Assembly: GCF_900100205.1 (NCBI RefSeq)
Contig: NZ_FNEQ01000001.1
Location: 1,364,001-1,428,000, forward strand
Reading direction: 5' to 3'
Source of the DNA: Duganella sp. OV510
Lineage (GTDB): Bacteria; Pseudomonadota; Gammaproteobacteria; Burkholderiales; Burkholderiaceae_D
DNA: 64,000 nt
A model generated the notes under the pieces. The model made no database searches. It saw nothing but the letters and a program-made list of their open reading frames with translations, and had not been told where the DNA came from. Both the position numbers and the translations under genes were made by a program. This document shows positions 17,208 through 25,989 of this stretch, piece by piece; the first letter of the stretch is position 1, and every line of letters begins with the position of its first letter.

Positions 17208-18440
17208 CTATTTGACGTGGCGTTTAAAAATCAGCGACGTGTTAATGCCGCCGAAGGCGAAATTGTTCGACATGACATACTCGCACTGCAACGCGCGGCC
17301 GGTGCCGGCGATGTAGTCCAGCGCCGCGCATTCCGGATCGATCTGGTCCAGGTTGATGGTCGGCGCGAACCAGCCTTCGTTCATCATCTGGATGCTGATC
17401 CAGGCTTCCAGCGCACCGCAGGCGCCCAGCGTGTGCCCCATATAACTCTTCAGGGAACTGATAGGCGTGGCGCCGCCAAACACCGCCAGCGTCGCCTGCG
17501 ATTCGGCGATATCGCCTTGCGCCGTGCCAGTGCCGTGTGCATTGACGTAGCCAATATCTGCGGCTTGCAGATTGGCGTCTTCCAGCGCCAGCTGCATCGC
17601 CGTCTGCATGGTGGCGGCGTTCGGCTGGGTGACGTGGCAGCCGTCGCTATTGGTGCCAAAGCCGACCAGTTCCGCGTAGATCGTGGCACCGCGCGCTTGC
17701 GCGTGCTCCATGTCTTCCAGAATCAGGCAACCGGCGCCCTCGCCGATCACCAGCCCATCGCGTCCGCCGTCGAACGGGCGCGGCGTGGTATGGCCCGCAT
17801 CGTTGCGGGTGCTGGTGGCAAACAACGTATCAAACACCGCCGCCTCGGTGGCGCACAATTCCTCGGCGCCGCCGGCCACCATGGCAAGCTGCTTGCCGCC
17901 CTTGATTGCCTCATACGCGTAACCGATGCCCTGACTGCCGGAGGTGCAGGCGCTGGAGGTGGTGATCACGCGACCTGTAATGCCGAAGAACACGCCAATG
18001 TTGACCGGCGCCGTATGCGCCATCATCTTGATGTAGGTGGTGGCATTGATGCCCTTGGTGGTGCGTTCCTCCATCATGCGGCCAAAGTCGCCGATCGCAC
18101 TCGGCGTGCCGGCCGACGAGCCGAAGGACACGCCCATGCGGCCGCTCTGCAACAGCGGATGTTCCAGCAAGCCGGCATCGGCCAGCGCCAGTTCGGTGGC
18201 GCGGGTTGCCATCAGCGCTACCCTGCCCATGCTGCGGACCGCCTTGCGGTGATAACGTTGGTTCAGTTCAAACGGTGCGGCCGGTGCGCCCAGGCGCGTG
18301 TTCAAACCTTCATAATCTTCCCAGTCGGCCATGCGTACCACCGCATTGCGGTACTCGCCCAGGCGCTGACGGATTGCCTTCCAGTCGTTGCCGATCGGGC
18401 TGATGCCGGCCATACCGGTGACGGCGACGCGGCGGCTCAT
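17208..18440 (-). CDS. apeR: Beta-ketoacyl-ACP synthase, third KS of the APE cluster (ApeR-like)
   Basis: FabF-type condensing enzyme of 410 aa. The Cys-His-His triad is complete: Cys165 in VITTSSACTSGSQG, His in YVNAHGTGTAQGD and His in SYMGHTLGACGALEA. Its ATG overlaps the stop of the ketoreductase gene by four bases. In the E. coli APE cluster the fixed order KS-DH-KR-KS is apeO-P-Q-R, and the order here is identical, so this is the ApeR position. ApeO/ApeC does polyene elongation in E. coli; the exact task of ApeR is less clear, possibly starter or accessory condensation. Confidence 0.92.
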   Translation of the reverse strand: MSRRVAVTGMAGISPIGNDWKAIRQRLGEYRNAVVRMADWEDYEGLNTRLGAPAAPFELNQRYHRKAVRSMGRVALMATRATELALADAGLLEHPLLQSGRMGVSFGSSAGTPSAIGDFGRMMEERTTKGINATTYIKMMAHTAPVNIGVFFGITGRVITTSSACTSGSQGIGYAYEAIKGGKQLAMVAGGAEELCATEAAVFDTLFATSTRNDAGHTTPRPFDGGRDGLVIGEGAGCLILEDMEHAQARGATIYAELVGFGTNSDGCHVTQPNAATMQTAMQLALEDANLQAADIGYVNAHGTGTAQGDIAESQATLAVFGGATPISSLKSYMGHTLGACGALEAWISIQMMNEGWFAPTINLDQIDPECAALDYIAGTGRALQCEYVMSNNFAFGGINTSLIFKRHVK

Positions 18441-19174
18441 GCCAGGCCACCGTTGACCGAAATAACCTGGCGGGTGATGTAGCCCGCCTCTTCGCCCACC
18501 AGGAAGCTGACGGCTGCCGCCACCTCTTCCGGCTTGCCGACACGGCGCGCCGGGATCAGCTTCAGCGCTTCTTCCATCGGCACATCTTCGATCATGTCGG
18601 TTTCGATCAGGCCCGGCGCCACGCAGTTGACGGTGATGTTGCGCTTGGCCAGTTCCAGCGCCAGCGCCTTGGTGGCACCAATGATGCCGGCTTTCGCCGC
18701 GCTGTAGTTGACCTGGCCGCGATTGCCGATCAGCCCCGACACCGAGGCCAGCGTGACGATGCGGCCCGGCTTGCGGCGCTGGACCATCGGCATGATCAGC
18801 GGATTAAGCACGTTATAGAAGCCATCCAGATTGGTTTGCAACACGATGTCCCAGTCTTCGCCGGACATCGCCGGGAAAGCGTTGTCGCGCGCCACGCCGG
18901 CGTTGCACACCACGCCGTAGTAGCAGCCGTGCTGCTCAACGTCCGCCTCCAGCGCGGCAGCAGTGGCGGCGCGGTCGCTGATATCGAATTGCAGCACGCG
19001 CGCGGCGCGGCCCATGTCTTCGATCTGCTGCGCCACCGCGTCGGCTTCCGCGCGCTGGCTGCGGCAATGCAGCACCACGTCATAGCCATCGCGCGCCAGG
19101 CGCAGCGCAATCGCCTTGCCGATGCCGCGCGACGATCCCGTCACCAGCACGCTCATGGATTTGTTCTGATTCAT
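18437..19174 (-). CDS. apeQ: 3-ketoacyl-ACP reductase (ApeQ-like, FabG family)
   Basis: Short-chain dehydrogenase of 245 aa reducing the beta-keto group of the growing polyene with NADPH. The cofactor motif is VTGSSRGIGKAIA (about residues 10-22), the basic residues in HCRSQRAEAD suit NADPH, and the catalytic set is N in VVCNAGVA, S in LASVSG and Y-x3-K in NYSAAKAG. Overlaps of four bases at both ends couple it to the dehydratase and to the third ketosynthase. The length is normal for FabG. Confidence 0.93.
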   Translation of the reverse strand: MNQNKSMSVLVTGSSRGIGKAIALRLARDGYDVVLHCRSQRAEADAVAQQIEDMGRAARVLQFDISDRAATAAALEADVEQHGCYYGVVCNAGVARDNAFPAMSGEDWDIVLQTNLDGFYNVLNPLIMPMVQRRKPGRIVTLASVSGLIGNRGQVNYSAAKAGIIGATKALALELAKRNITVNCVAPGLIETDMIEDVPMEEALKLIPARRVGKPEEVAAAVSFLVGEEAGYITRQVISVNGGLA

Positions 19175-19632
19175 CCTACGTTTCCATCTTTGAGAAATTG
19201 ATTGACATTATCCGGCTGGAATACCGTCACCGTCGCCGTCGCCGCAGCGCTGGCGCCATCAACGATATCGATGCGGCATTCAAACGCACCCAGGCCATTC
19301 TCGGCCTGTAGCACGCGGTGCACATGCACCCGCAATACCTCGCCCAGCGCAAACTGCGATACCTGCGCTTCATACTTGCGCGAGCCAAGCAGGAAGCCGA
19401 CCTTGACCTCGTGACCGCGCTGCAAGGCCAGCCAGCCAGCGTGCGCGGCGATCGCCTGCGCCATGTATTCGATACCGACCCAGGCGCCGACACCGCGTTC
19501 ATCCGCCAGCATGCTGCCGGCGTGGATGCGCACCTCGGCGCAGAAGTCGTCGGTATCGGCGCTGATGGCGCGGTCCAGCAGCACCATCTGACCGGAGTGC
19601 GGCACCAGCGTGCGGATATCCGGCATATTCAT
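19171..19632 (-). CDS. apeP: 3-hydroxyacyl-ACP dehydratase (ApeP-like, hot-dog fold)
   Basis: Small dehydratase of 153 aa, one of the two needed to make the all-trans polyene. ATG 19632 is chosen because it forms an ATGA overlap with the stop of the ketosynthase gene; the longer open frame has no ribosome site. Motifs: IRTLVPHSGQMVLLDR near the start, then GVGAWVGIEYMAQAIAAHAGWLALQRG, the hot-dog helix of the ApeP/FabZ-like family, and GFLLGSRKYEAQ. In E. coli ApeP forms a complex with ApeI; here the ApeI partner is the C-terminal domain of the ligase protein at 29208-30962. Confidence 0.9.
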   Translation of the reverse strand: MNMPDIRTLVPHSGQMVLLDRAISADTDDFCAEVRIHAGSMLADERGVGAWVGIEYMAQAIAAHAGWLALQRGHEVKVGFLLGSRKYEAQVSQFALGEVLRVHVHRVLQAENGLGAFECRIDIVDGASAAATATVTVFQPDNVNQFLKDGNVG

Positions 19633-20813
19633 GCGGTTCTCCCCAGCAGCAGCACCGCGTTCGATCCGCCAAAGGCGAAGGAGCTGCTCAACACATGCCG
19701 CAACGGGCGGCCCAGCGTGGCGCCCACCGGCGCCAGGTTCAGTGCCGGCAACGCGCTGTCGGCGGCCCCATCCCACAGGTGCGGCGGCAGTTTGCCGTCC
19801 GGGTTATCGTCCTGCATGGCCAGCCAGCACAGCGCCGCTTCAATCGCTGCCGCCGCACCCAGCGTGTGGCCGGTGAATGGCTTGGTCGAGCTGACCGGCA
19901 CTTCGCAGCCGAACAGGCTCTCGATCACGCGCGACTCCATCGCATCGTTCTGTGGCGTCGCCGTGCCATGCATATTGATGTAATCGATCTGCGCCGGCTG
20001 CACGCCGGCGCGCTGCAAAGCCTGCGTCATCGCCAGCCGTGCGCCCTCGCCGGCCGGATCGGGCGCGGACATATGGTGTCCGTCGGACGATTCGCCCCAG
20101 CCCAGCAGCGCCACCGATGCCGGTTCCGCCGTCATCAGGAACAAGGCCGCCCCCTCGCCGATATTGATGCCGCGACGATTGGCGCTCATTGGGTTGCACT
20201 GCGCCGGGCTGACCGACTCCAGCGAGGCGAAGCCCGCCACGGTGAAGCTGCACAGCGAATCGGCGCCGCCGGTGATCACCGCATCGCACAGTCCCATGCG
20301 GATCAGGCGCGCGGCGCTGGCCATGGCCTTGGCGCTGGACGAGCAAGCGCTGGAATGCACATAGGCCGGGCCGCGCAGCCCCAGTTCATGCGCCAGCATC
20401 TCGGCCGGCGATCCCATCTCCTGCATCGCGTAATGGAAGTCCTGCGGCAGCGCGCCCACTGCGGCGTGCTGGCCAACCGCCTGTTCGGTCTCGCCGATAC
20501 CGGAGGTGCTGGTGCCGATCACCACGCCGACGCGGTCCGCGCCATACCGGGCAATCGCCGCCTCCACAGCGGGACGGATCTGCGCCAGCGCGGACAGCGC
20601 CAGCGCGTTATTACGGCTGCGCTGATGCGGTGGCAGGTGCGCCAGCGAAGGCAGTTCTGCCTGTACCTCACCCAGCGGCAACTGACGTCCGGACGACCAG
20701 CGGCCGCTCGCCTGTACGCCGGACTGGCCGGCGTACAGGCGTGCCTTGACCTGCGCATGGCTGTCGCCAAGTGCGCAAATAATGCCGCAATCGTTCAGGT
20801 AAATATTCAACAT
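19629..20813 (-). CDS. apeO: Beta-ketoacyl-ACP synthase, elongating KS (ApeO-like)
   Basis: Condensing enzyme of 394 aa. The catalytic Cys157 is in YVHSSACSSSAKAM, with His in INMHGTATPQND and in PFTGHTLGAAAAIEA. The start at ATG 20813 (MLNIYLNDCG) lies 1 base after the preceding stop; six further codons upstream are possible. By cluster position it equals E. coli ApeO, which works as a heterodimer with the chain-length factor ApeC, whose gene lies at the far promoter-proximal end of this string (32811-33542). It adds malonyl-ACP-derived C2 units to the aryl starter. Confidence 0.92.
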   Translation of the reverse strand: MLNIYLNDCGIICALGDSHAQVKARLYAGQSGVQASGRWSSGRQLPLGEVQAELPSLAHLPPHQRSRNNALALSALAQIRPAVEAAIARYGADRVGVVIGTSTSGIGETEQAVGQHAAVGALPQDFHYAMQEMGSPAEMLAHELGLRGPAYVHSSACSSSAKAMASAARLIRMGLCDAVITGGADSLCSFTVAGFASLESVSPAQCNPMSANRRGINIGEGAALFLMTAEPASVALLGWGESSDGHHMSAPDPAGEGARLAMTQALQRAGVQPAQIDYINMHGTATPQNDAMESRVIESLFGCEVPVSSTKPFTGHTLGAAAAIEAALCWLAMQDDNPDGKLPPHLWDGAADSALPALNLAPVGATLGRPLRHVLSSSFAFGGSNAVLLLGRTA

Positions 20814-20814
20814 G

Positions 20815-21366
20815 CTAAGTCTCGGGTGCAAACTGTATCGTCAGCTTATAGTGATATCGCAGGTTTTCCAACACCACCGTGCCGCTCCAACGCGGCTCGC
20901 CACTGTAGACTATCTCCATAATAGGTTCGTCGGCAAGGTACACAGTGCGCTTGCGGCCCTGTTCCACCACGCGCCAGCCGGCAGGCAGCGCAGCGGCGAT
21001 GGCGTCGGCGGGCCACAGCGTCAGCTGCATATCCTCCAGCACATCCTCGGCGCGCACCTGCGACGGTAGCATCAGATGGCGCCAGGAAGTCAGTTCCTTG
21101 CCGTCGTAGCGCAGCGTCAGCACGCGCTGGCCAAAGGCCAGGCCGACCACGTCGATCGCCTCCGGTTCCACCTGCAAGGCGACATCCAGGTCGTCGGTAC
21201 GGCCATTTCGCTCCACCTTCAGGTGCTGCTGTACGCTGATCGATGTACCCAGCGCCGCCGGCGCCAGCTTCAGGCCGAGGCGCGCGGCCGGCGGCGGCGT
21301 GGTGGCGCAGGCCGACAGCGTCAGCGCCATCACTACCACGGCAGCGGCACGCCAGCGGTATGGCAT
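20815..21366 (-). CDS. apeN: Outer-membrane-type lipoprotein, DUF3261 (ApeN-like)
   Basis: Lipoprotein of 183 aa: MPYRWRAAAVVVMALTLSACATT has a lipobox (LSAC) and no Asp at +2, so outer-membrane sorting is expected. The mature part is beta-rich (SVQQHLKVERNGRTDDLDVALQVEP, LTLRYDGKELTSWRH, TVYLADEPIMEIVYSGEPRWSGTVVLENLRYHYKLTIQF), resembling LolB-like half barrels. ATG 21366 shares one base with the TGA of the flavoprotein gene. In APE clusters DUF3261 and LolA-like proteins are paired, which suggests that they carry the hydrophobic polyene lipid across the periplasm; this is inference from fold and context. Confidence 0.86.
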   Translation of the reverse strand: MPYRWRAAAVVVMALTLSACATTPPPAARLGLKLAPAALGTSISVQQHLKVERNGRTDDLDVALQVEPEAIDVVGLAFGQRVLTLRYDGKELTSWRHLMLPSQVRAEDVLEDMQLTLWPADAIAAALPAGWRVVEQGRKRTVYLADEPIMEIVYSGEPRWSGTVVLENLRYHYKLTIQFAPET

Positions 21367-22613
21367 CAGGAACACAGGGCCTCCAGCGCTGTCAGCCGGC
21401 GCGACGTCTCCTTCACCAGCGGATTGCTCTGGTCCCAGGCGTAGCCGGCGAGGATGGACGAAATCATGCGCTTGACGTCGGGCTGCTTGGCTTCGTGGAA
21501 GATAATCTTCTGGAAGCCGCCCGCATACCAGGACTCGACAAAGGCGCGGAAGGTATCAACGCCCTTGCGCAGCGGGACGCCGTAATCGGCCTGCCAGTCC
21601 ACCGTCTCGCCGGCGAACTGGCGCTGCAACGCGGCTGCCGCCAGACTGGCGGACTTGAAGGCGATGGTCACGCCAGACGAGAACACCGGATCGAGGAACT
21701 CGCCGGCATTGCCCAGCAGCGCATAGCCCTGGCCCCACAGTTTCTCCACGTTGGCCGAATAGCCAACGATCTGGCGCGCCGGCGTATCCCAGTTGGCGTT
21801 GGCCAGCAAGGCTTGCAACGACGGCTCTTCCGCAATGATGGTGCGCAGGCGTTCGGTCGGCGTGCCCTGGTAGCTGTCGAGGAAGCTGGTCTCGGCCACC
21901 ACGCCCTGCGAACAACGGCCGCCGGCAAAGGGAATAGTCCAGAACCAGACATCACAGTGTTTGGGATGAACGGTGACGCGGATCTTGTTGCGGTCAAAGC
22001 CCCCGGCGCGGATGCCATCATCAACGTGCGTGAAGATGGCGCCGCGCACCGGGAAATTGGACGGCGTTTCCAGTTTCAGCAGACGTGGCAGGATGCGGCC
22101 AAAACCACTGGCATCCAGAATAAAGCCAGCGTCCACCACATACTGCTGGCCATCCGGGTCTTTGACGGTAACGCGGGCGCCGCCATTGGCGCCCTGGCCC
22201 AGTTCGATGTTCAGCACTTCATGGCGATAGCGTACTTCGGCGCCAAAGCGCTCCGCTTCCTTGGCCAGGATGTGATCGAAGTTGGCGCGCTGTACCTGAT
22301 AGGTCGTGCCCCAGCCTTCCGAATGCTTGTCGCGAAAATCGAAATCGGTGTAGCAGCCGTCACGCATGAAGGCTGCGCCGTTCTTGAACTGGAAACCAGC
22401 CTCCACCACCGCCTGCAACATGCCCGCCTGTTCAAGGTAAGCCATACTTTGTGGTAGCAGGCTCTCGCCGATGGAGAAGCGCGGGAACTGCTCGCGCTCA
22501 ATCACCAGCACTTGCCGGCCTTGCTGACGCAGCAGGGCCGCAGCGACCGAACCTGCCGGGCCGGCGCCGACGATCAGGATCTCGGCGGTTTCGATCTTCG
22601 ATGCCTCACTCAT
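21366..22613 (-). CDS. FAD-dependent oxidoreductase, flavin halogenase-like
   Basis: Flavoprotein of 415 aa. The FAD-binding motif is ILIVGAGPAGSVAAALLRQQG (about residues 12-30). The segment VWFWTIPFAGG contains W-x-W-x-I-P, the signature of flavin-dependent halogenases, and GFQFKNGAAF resembles the region around the halogenase lysine. GYALLGNAGEFLDPVFSSGV is the usual second FAD contact. ATG 22613 was chosen because it overlaps the exporter stop and has GAGAAAG upstream. No such gene is in the E. coli APE cluster. It could halogenate or oxidise the aryl head, as in brominated xanthomonadins, or be an inactive relative. NADPH-flavin reductase partners are not visible in the window. Confidence 0.85.
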   Translation of the reverse strand: MSEASKIETAEILIVGAGPAGSVAAALLRQQGRQVLVIEREQFPRFSIGESLLPQSMAYLEQAGMLQAVVEAGFQFKNGAAFMRDGCYTDFDFRDKHSEGWGTTYQVQRANFDHILAKEAERFGAEVRYRHEVLNIELGQGANGGARVTVKDPDGQQYVVDAGFILDASGFGRILPRLLKLETPSNFPVRGAIFTHVDDGIRAGGFDRNKIRVTVHPKHCDVWFWTIPFAGGRCSQGVVAETSFLDSYQGTPTERLRTIIAEEPSLQALLANANWDTPARQIVGYSANVEKLWGQGYALLGNAGEFLDPVFSSGVTIAFKSASLAAAALQRQFAGETVDWQADYGVPLRKGVDTFRAFVESWYAGGFQKIIFHEAKQPDVKRMISSILAGYAWDQSNPLVKETSRRLTALEALCS

Positions 22614-24960
22614 GTTTGCTTTCTCGGGTAATAGAACCAAAACAGGGAACAATCAGCCAGACCAGCGCTGTCCCCAGCAGCATCGTCAGGCCGAATGCCT
22701 GCAATGCCGGCGTGGAACTCAGGCCCAGCAAGCCAAAGGACAAAATCGTATTCGCGGCCGACATGCCAACCGCCAGCCATGGCGTATGGTCACGCCGGTC
22801 GGGATGCTCCTGCATGAAGATGCCGTAATCGACGCCGACGCCCAACAGCAGCATCAAAGCCAGCACATGAAACAGTTGCAGGTTTTGCGACGCATAACCC
22901 AGAATCGCCAACGTTGCGACGCTGGCCAGTGCGGTCGGCGCCAGCACACGCCAGGTGCGGCCACGGTAACGGCGGAACAGCAGGCCAAACACCACGATAT
23001 AAGCGGCAGCCACCACCCAGCTCATATACGCGCGGTAGCGGCCCAGCACTGACGAAATCTCGGCCACCTTGTCCACCCACTGCACGCCGTCCAGCCCTTC
23101 CGCCGCCAGCAGCACTTGCGGCGCGGCGGCGCTGCTCAAGCCGCGCAAGGCGACGATGCTGGCGTAGACACCCTTGCTCTCGCCGAGCCACAGGTGACGC
23201 CAAGGCTCGCTGGCCGGCGATTGCAGGAAGGCCTCCAGCGTCAGCGGCGTGCCGGCGGCCAGCAAGCCGTCGCGGGTAGCGGCGATCCACTGCGCATCCT
23301 CGCCCGCCTGCGCGGCAATGCCTTTCAACGGGCCATCGTCGGACAGCAGCTTTTCTTCGATCAGCGCGCGCCGCGCGGCTTGCGCGTGCGCCGATGGCAC
23401 CCAGTTGGACATGGCCTGATAGCCGGACAGGCGCTTGGCTTCAATCAGCGAATCCAGCCGCGCCTTCAGGTGCTCCTCCCGCTCCAGCACCGCTTCCACC
23501 GAATCGCCACGCACCAGGAAGTATTGCACCGGCGTCGGCGCATCCAGCAGCTTGCTCAACTTGATCTGGTCATCGATCAAGTGTTTGGGCGGATTTTGCA
23601 GCAGGCGGATGTCGTCATTCGCGCCGAGGCGGCTGATGCCGTAGCCGGCCGCCAGTATGAACATCACGGCGGCAATCAGCGAGGTGCGGTTCAGGCGCAG
23701 CAGCGGCCAGCGTTGCAAGGCCGCGCCATAGACGCGCACCAGGCCACCGCTTTTCAAGGTACGGCTGCCGATCAGCATCGGGAACCAGCACACCACCGTC
23801 AGCCACGCAAACACCAGTCCGAGCGCCGAGAACACCGCCATCTGGCGCAAGCCGGGGAATGGCGTCAGGCCCAGCCCCATGTAGCCGATCACCGCAGCCA
23901 GCAAGGTCAGGCCCAGGCCGGGCAGCAGGCGTTTCAGCAGCCCTGGCGAATCCAGCTGTTCATCGGCCGCCAGGCGGTTGCACAGGAAGTAGATGCCGTA
24001 GTCCTGCGCCACACCGATCAGGCTTGCGCCGAACACCAGCGTCATCAGGTGGATATGCCCGAACAGCATCCAGCACACCGACAAGGCACCCAGGCAGCCG
24101 ATGCCGATCGACAGCAGAATCAGCGAAATCGGCTTGAACGAATGGAAGGCAAACCACATCAGCAGGATAATGCCGAGCAGCGAGCCGATGCCAATGGTGG
24201 ACGCCTCGCCGCTGGCCTGGCCGCTGGCGTTGGCCGCGTGCAGTATCACACCGGCCTGAATCAGCTCCACTTTCGGCGAGGCTTTACGCGCGGCGTCGCC
24301 GGCCTGCTTCAGCAACGGCAGCACGGTGTCCTGCGCCGTCATCGACAACGCGGGCACTTTCAGCGTCAGCGGCAGCAGCACGTATTGGCGCTTGTCGTCG
24401 GCGACGAACAGATGGCCATCGCGCGGACGCACCGGCGTTTCCAGTGCACGCTCCTGCACCCAGCCAGCGAACAGGCCGAAAGGATCGTCCTGCCAAGCGC
24501 CCAGTTTGGGCCCGCCAAACGGCGCATACAGCTTGGCCAGTGCCGCCTCCAGCCAGAATTGCGATGGCTGCTGATGCAGCTGCGCTTCCTGCTGCACGGT
24601 CAATAGCGCCAGGCGATGTTGCTGGAACAGCGACAGCCAGTCATTCTGCGTTTTCTCATTGACCGGCGTCGCCTCGAAAATATCGTTGCGACCTGCCAGC
24701 ACAGCGCTGTAGGCATCAGCGGCGCGCGTGGCGTCTTGCCAGTCTTCCGCGCCGACCAACACAATCAACCGCTGCTGCGCCGCGTCGACCATGTGGCTGA
24801 ACGATGCCTGCAATACCGGATCGCGCTCCTGCACCGGCAGCAGCGCCATGATGTCGGTATCCGGCACGATACGCTTGACCGCCCACAGATAGACGTTATG
24901 GCCCAGCAGCAGGCATACAGCCAGCATCCAAAGCAGCGCGAGTTGGCGGGTGCGGGTCAA
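22606..24960 (-). CDS. apeM: MMPL/RND-type lipid exporter of the APE cluster (ApeM-like)
   Basis: Inner-membrane exporter of 784 aa with two repeats of one helix, a periplasmic loop (about 35-230 and 420-615) and five helices, the plan of MMPL/hopanoid transporters. Typical stretches are GSLLGIILLMWFAFHSFKPISLILLSIGIGCLGAL and GASLIGVAQDYGIYFL in repeat one, and LMLLLGVGVDYGIFMQEHP in repeat two; the Asp-Tyr pairs (QDYGIYF, VDYGIFM) are the expected proton-relay residues. Overlaps of four and eight bases couple it to the LolA-like gene and to the flavoprotein. It likely moves the finished polyene lipid out of the inner membrane. Confidence 0.92.
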   Translation of the reverse strand: MTRTRQLALLWMLAVCLLLGHNVYLWAVKRIVPDTDIMALLPVQERDPVLQASFSHMVDAAQQRLIVLVGAEDWQDATRAADAYSAVLAGRNDIFEATPVNEKTQNDWLSLFQQHRLALLTVQQEAQLHQQPSQFWLEAALAKLYAPFGGPKLGAWQDDPFGLFAGWVQERALETPVRPRDGHLFVADDKRQYVLLPLTLKVPALSMTAQDTVLPLLKQAGDAARKASPKVELIQAGVILHAANASGQASGEASTIGIGSLLGIILLMWFAFHSFKPISLILLSIGIGCLGALSVCWMLFGHIHLMTLVFGASLIGVAQDYGIYFLCNRLAADEQLDSPGLLKRLLPGLGLTLLAAVIGYMGLGLTPFPGLRQMAVFSALGLVFAWLTVVCWFPMLIGSRTLKSGGLVRVYGAALQRWPLLRLNRTSLIAAVMFILAAGYGISRLGANDDIRLLQNPPKHLIDDQIKLSKLLDAPTPVQYFLVRGDSVEAVLEREEHLKARLDSLIEAKRLSGYQAMSNWVPSAHAQAARRALIEEKLLSDDGPLKGIAAQAGEDAQWIAATRDGLLAAGTPLTLEAFLQSPASEPWRHLWLGESKGVYASIVALRGLSSAAAPQVLLAAEGLDGVQWVDKVAEISSVLGRYRAYMSWVVAAAYIVVFGLLFRRYRGRTWRVLAPTALASVATLAILGYASQNLQLFHVLALMLLLGVGVDYGIFMQEHPDRRDHTPWLAVGMSAANTILSFGLLGLSSTPALQAFGLTMLLGTALVWLIVPCFGSITRESKHE

Positions 24961-25565
24961 AACAGTGCCGCTTCTTCTTTGCTCATCGCGCCTTCGCCGG
25001 TCTGGATGGCGGAGAACACGATGGTGGTACGGTCACCACTGGACTCACTCATGACGATGGATTTGACGTAATTCCCACCTTCCAGCTTGATGGTGCCGAT
25101 GGCTTTTTCCAACGCCGCCTGGCGCGGCTTCAGCGACACGGTCCAGCTGTTCGCATCAACGCTGCCGTCGCCGTCAAACAGCGTGTCCAGCTGGCCCAGG
25201 TCGCCGGCCAGCAGCGAGAACAGTACGTTGTTGATGACGCGGACCGTCGGTTCGGTCTTGGCGTCAAGGCGCATGGCCACACGGTCACCCTGGTAGTTGA
25301 CGATTTCGTCGCGCGTCAGCCGCAGCGTGCTGGGGAACGGCTTCAGCGTGCGCCACAACACGCCCTTGCCGGCCACCACGCAAAAGCGCCCTTCCGCAGC
25401 CAGCGGCTTCTTCATGCCGGCCAGATTCTTGGTCTGGTCAAAACGGCCGCACATGACGGAGGGCTTGGCCAGCATGGCCTGGATCTTCGCGGCAGGCACG
25501 GCGGCCTGCACCTGCCCCAATGCCAGCAGCGACAGCGCTGCGATAGCAAACTTAGTCTTGTTCAT
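24957..25565 (-). CDS. apeL: LolA-like periplasmic carrier (ApeL-like)
   Basis: Exported protein of 202 aa with signal peptide MNKTKFAIAALSLLALGQVQA. The mature protein has the LolA-type layout, with KPSVMCGRFDQTKNLAGMKKPLAAEGRFCVVAGKGVLWRTLKPFPSTLRLT at the front, a core beta-sheet, and the C-terminal KSIVMSESSGDRTTIVFSAIQTGEG. ATG 25565 overlaps the thioesterase stop by 14 bases, and a GGGAATC-type site precedes it. Its genomic place between thioesterase and MMPL exporter matches ApeL. It probably ferries the lipid between exporter and outer membrane together with the DUF3261 lipoprotein. Confidence 0.9.
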   Translation of the reverse strand: MNKTKFAIAALSLLALGQVQAAVPAAKIQAMLAKPSVMCGRFDQTKNLAGMKKPLAAEGRFCVVAGKGVLWRTLKPFPSTLRLTRDEIVNYQGDRVAMRLDAKTEPTVRVINNVLFSLLAGDLGQLDTLFDGDGSVDANSWTVSLKPRQAALEKAIGTIKLEGGNYVKSIVMSESSGDRTTIVFSAIQTGEGAMSKEEAALF

Positions 25566-25989
25566 GTTTGATTCCCATTTTTTCAAACAGCACCGGCGGC
25601 GACACGAAGCACATCTCCTTGGTGGCGATATCGACAGCAACCATGGTGGTGGTGGCGCGGTTCAGGCGCTTGCCGGTTTCCGCGTCGGTGATCAGGTAAT
25701 CGATCTTCAAACGGTTTTCCCACTCGACGATGTCGGCGCGCAGCTTGAGCTTCTGACCGAAAACGGCAGAGCCCACGTAGCGCAACTGCATGTCGATCAC
25801 CGGCCAGGCGTAGCCGGACTCTTTCATTTGCGGGTAGTTGTAGCCGATCTTGTCGAGCAAGGCGCAGCGCACCACTTCCAGATACTTGACGTAGCGGCCA
25901 TGCCAGACGATTTCCATCGGGTCCAGGTCAAAGAACTGCACCTGCATCTCGACTTCCGCGAACCAGCGGCTTTCCTTGGCTTTACGCAT
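25552..25989 (-). CDS. apeK: Acyl-CoA/ACP thioesterase, 4HBT family (ApeK-like)
   Basis: Single hot-dog thioesterase of 145 aa. The active-site segment is FFDLDPMEIVWHGRYVKYLEVVR (about residues 19-41), matching the D-x-x-x-x-V-W-H-x-x-Y pattern of YbgC/4-hydroxybenzoyl-CoA thioesterases with Asp in the catalytic place. It overlaps the ammonia-lyase stop by 8 bases. It may release or edit acyl chains on the ACPs or clear stalled starters; the family alone cannot decide this. Confidence 0.9.
   Translation of the reverse strand: MRKAKESRWFAEVEMQVQFFDLDPMEIVWHGRYVKYLEVVRCALLDKIGYNYPQMKESGYAWPVIDMQLRYVGSAVFGQKLKLRADIVEWENRLKIDYLITDAETGKRLNRATTTMVAVDIATKEMCFVSPPVLFEKMGIKHEQD

Noticed and set aside
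23116..24606. 496-aa open frame opposite the MMPL exporter
   Set aside because: Low-complexity Gln/Arg/His composition, no domain, and complete overlap with the exporter.
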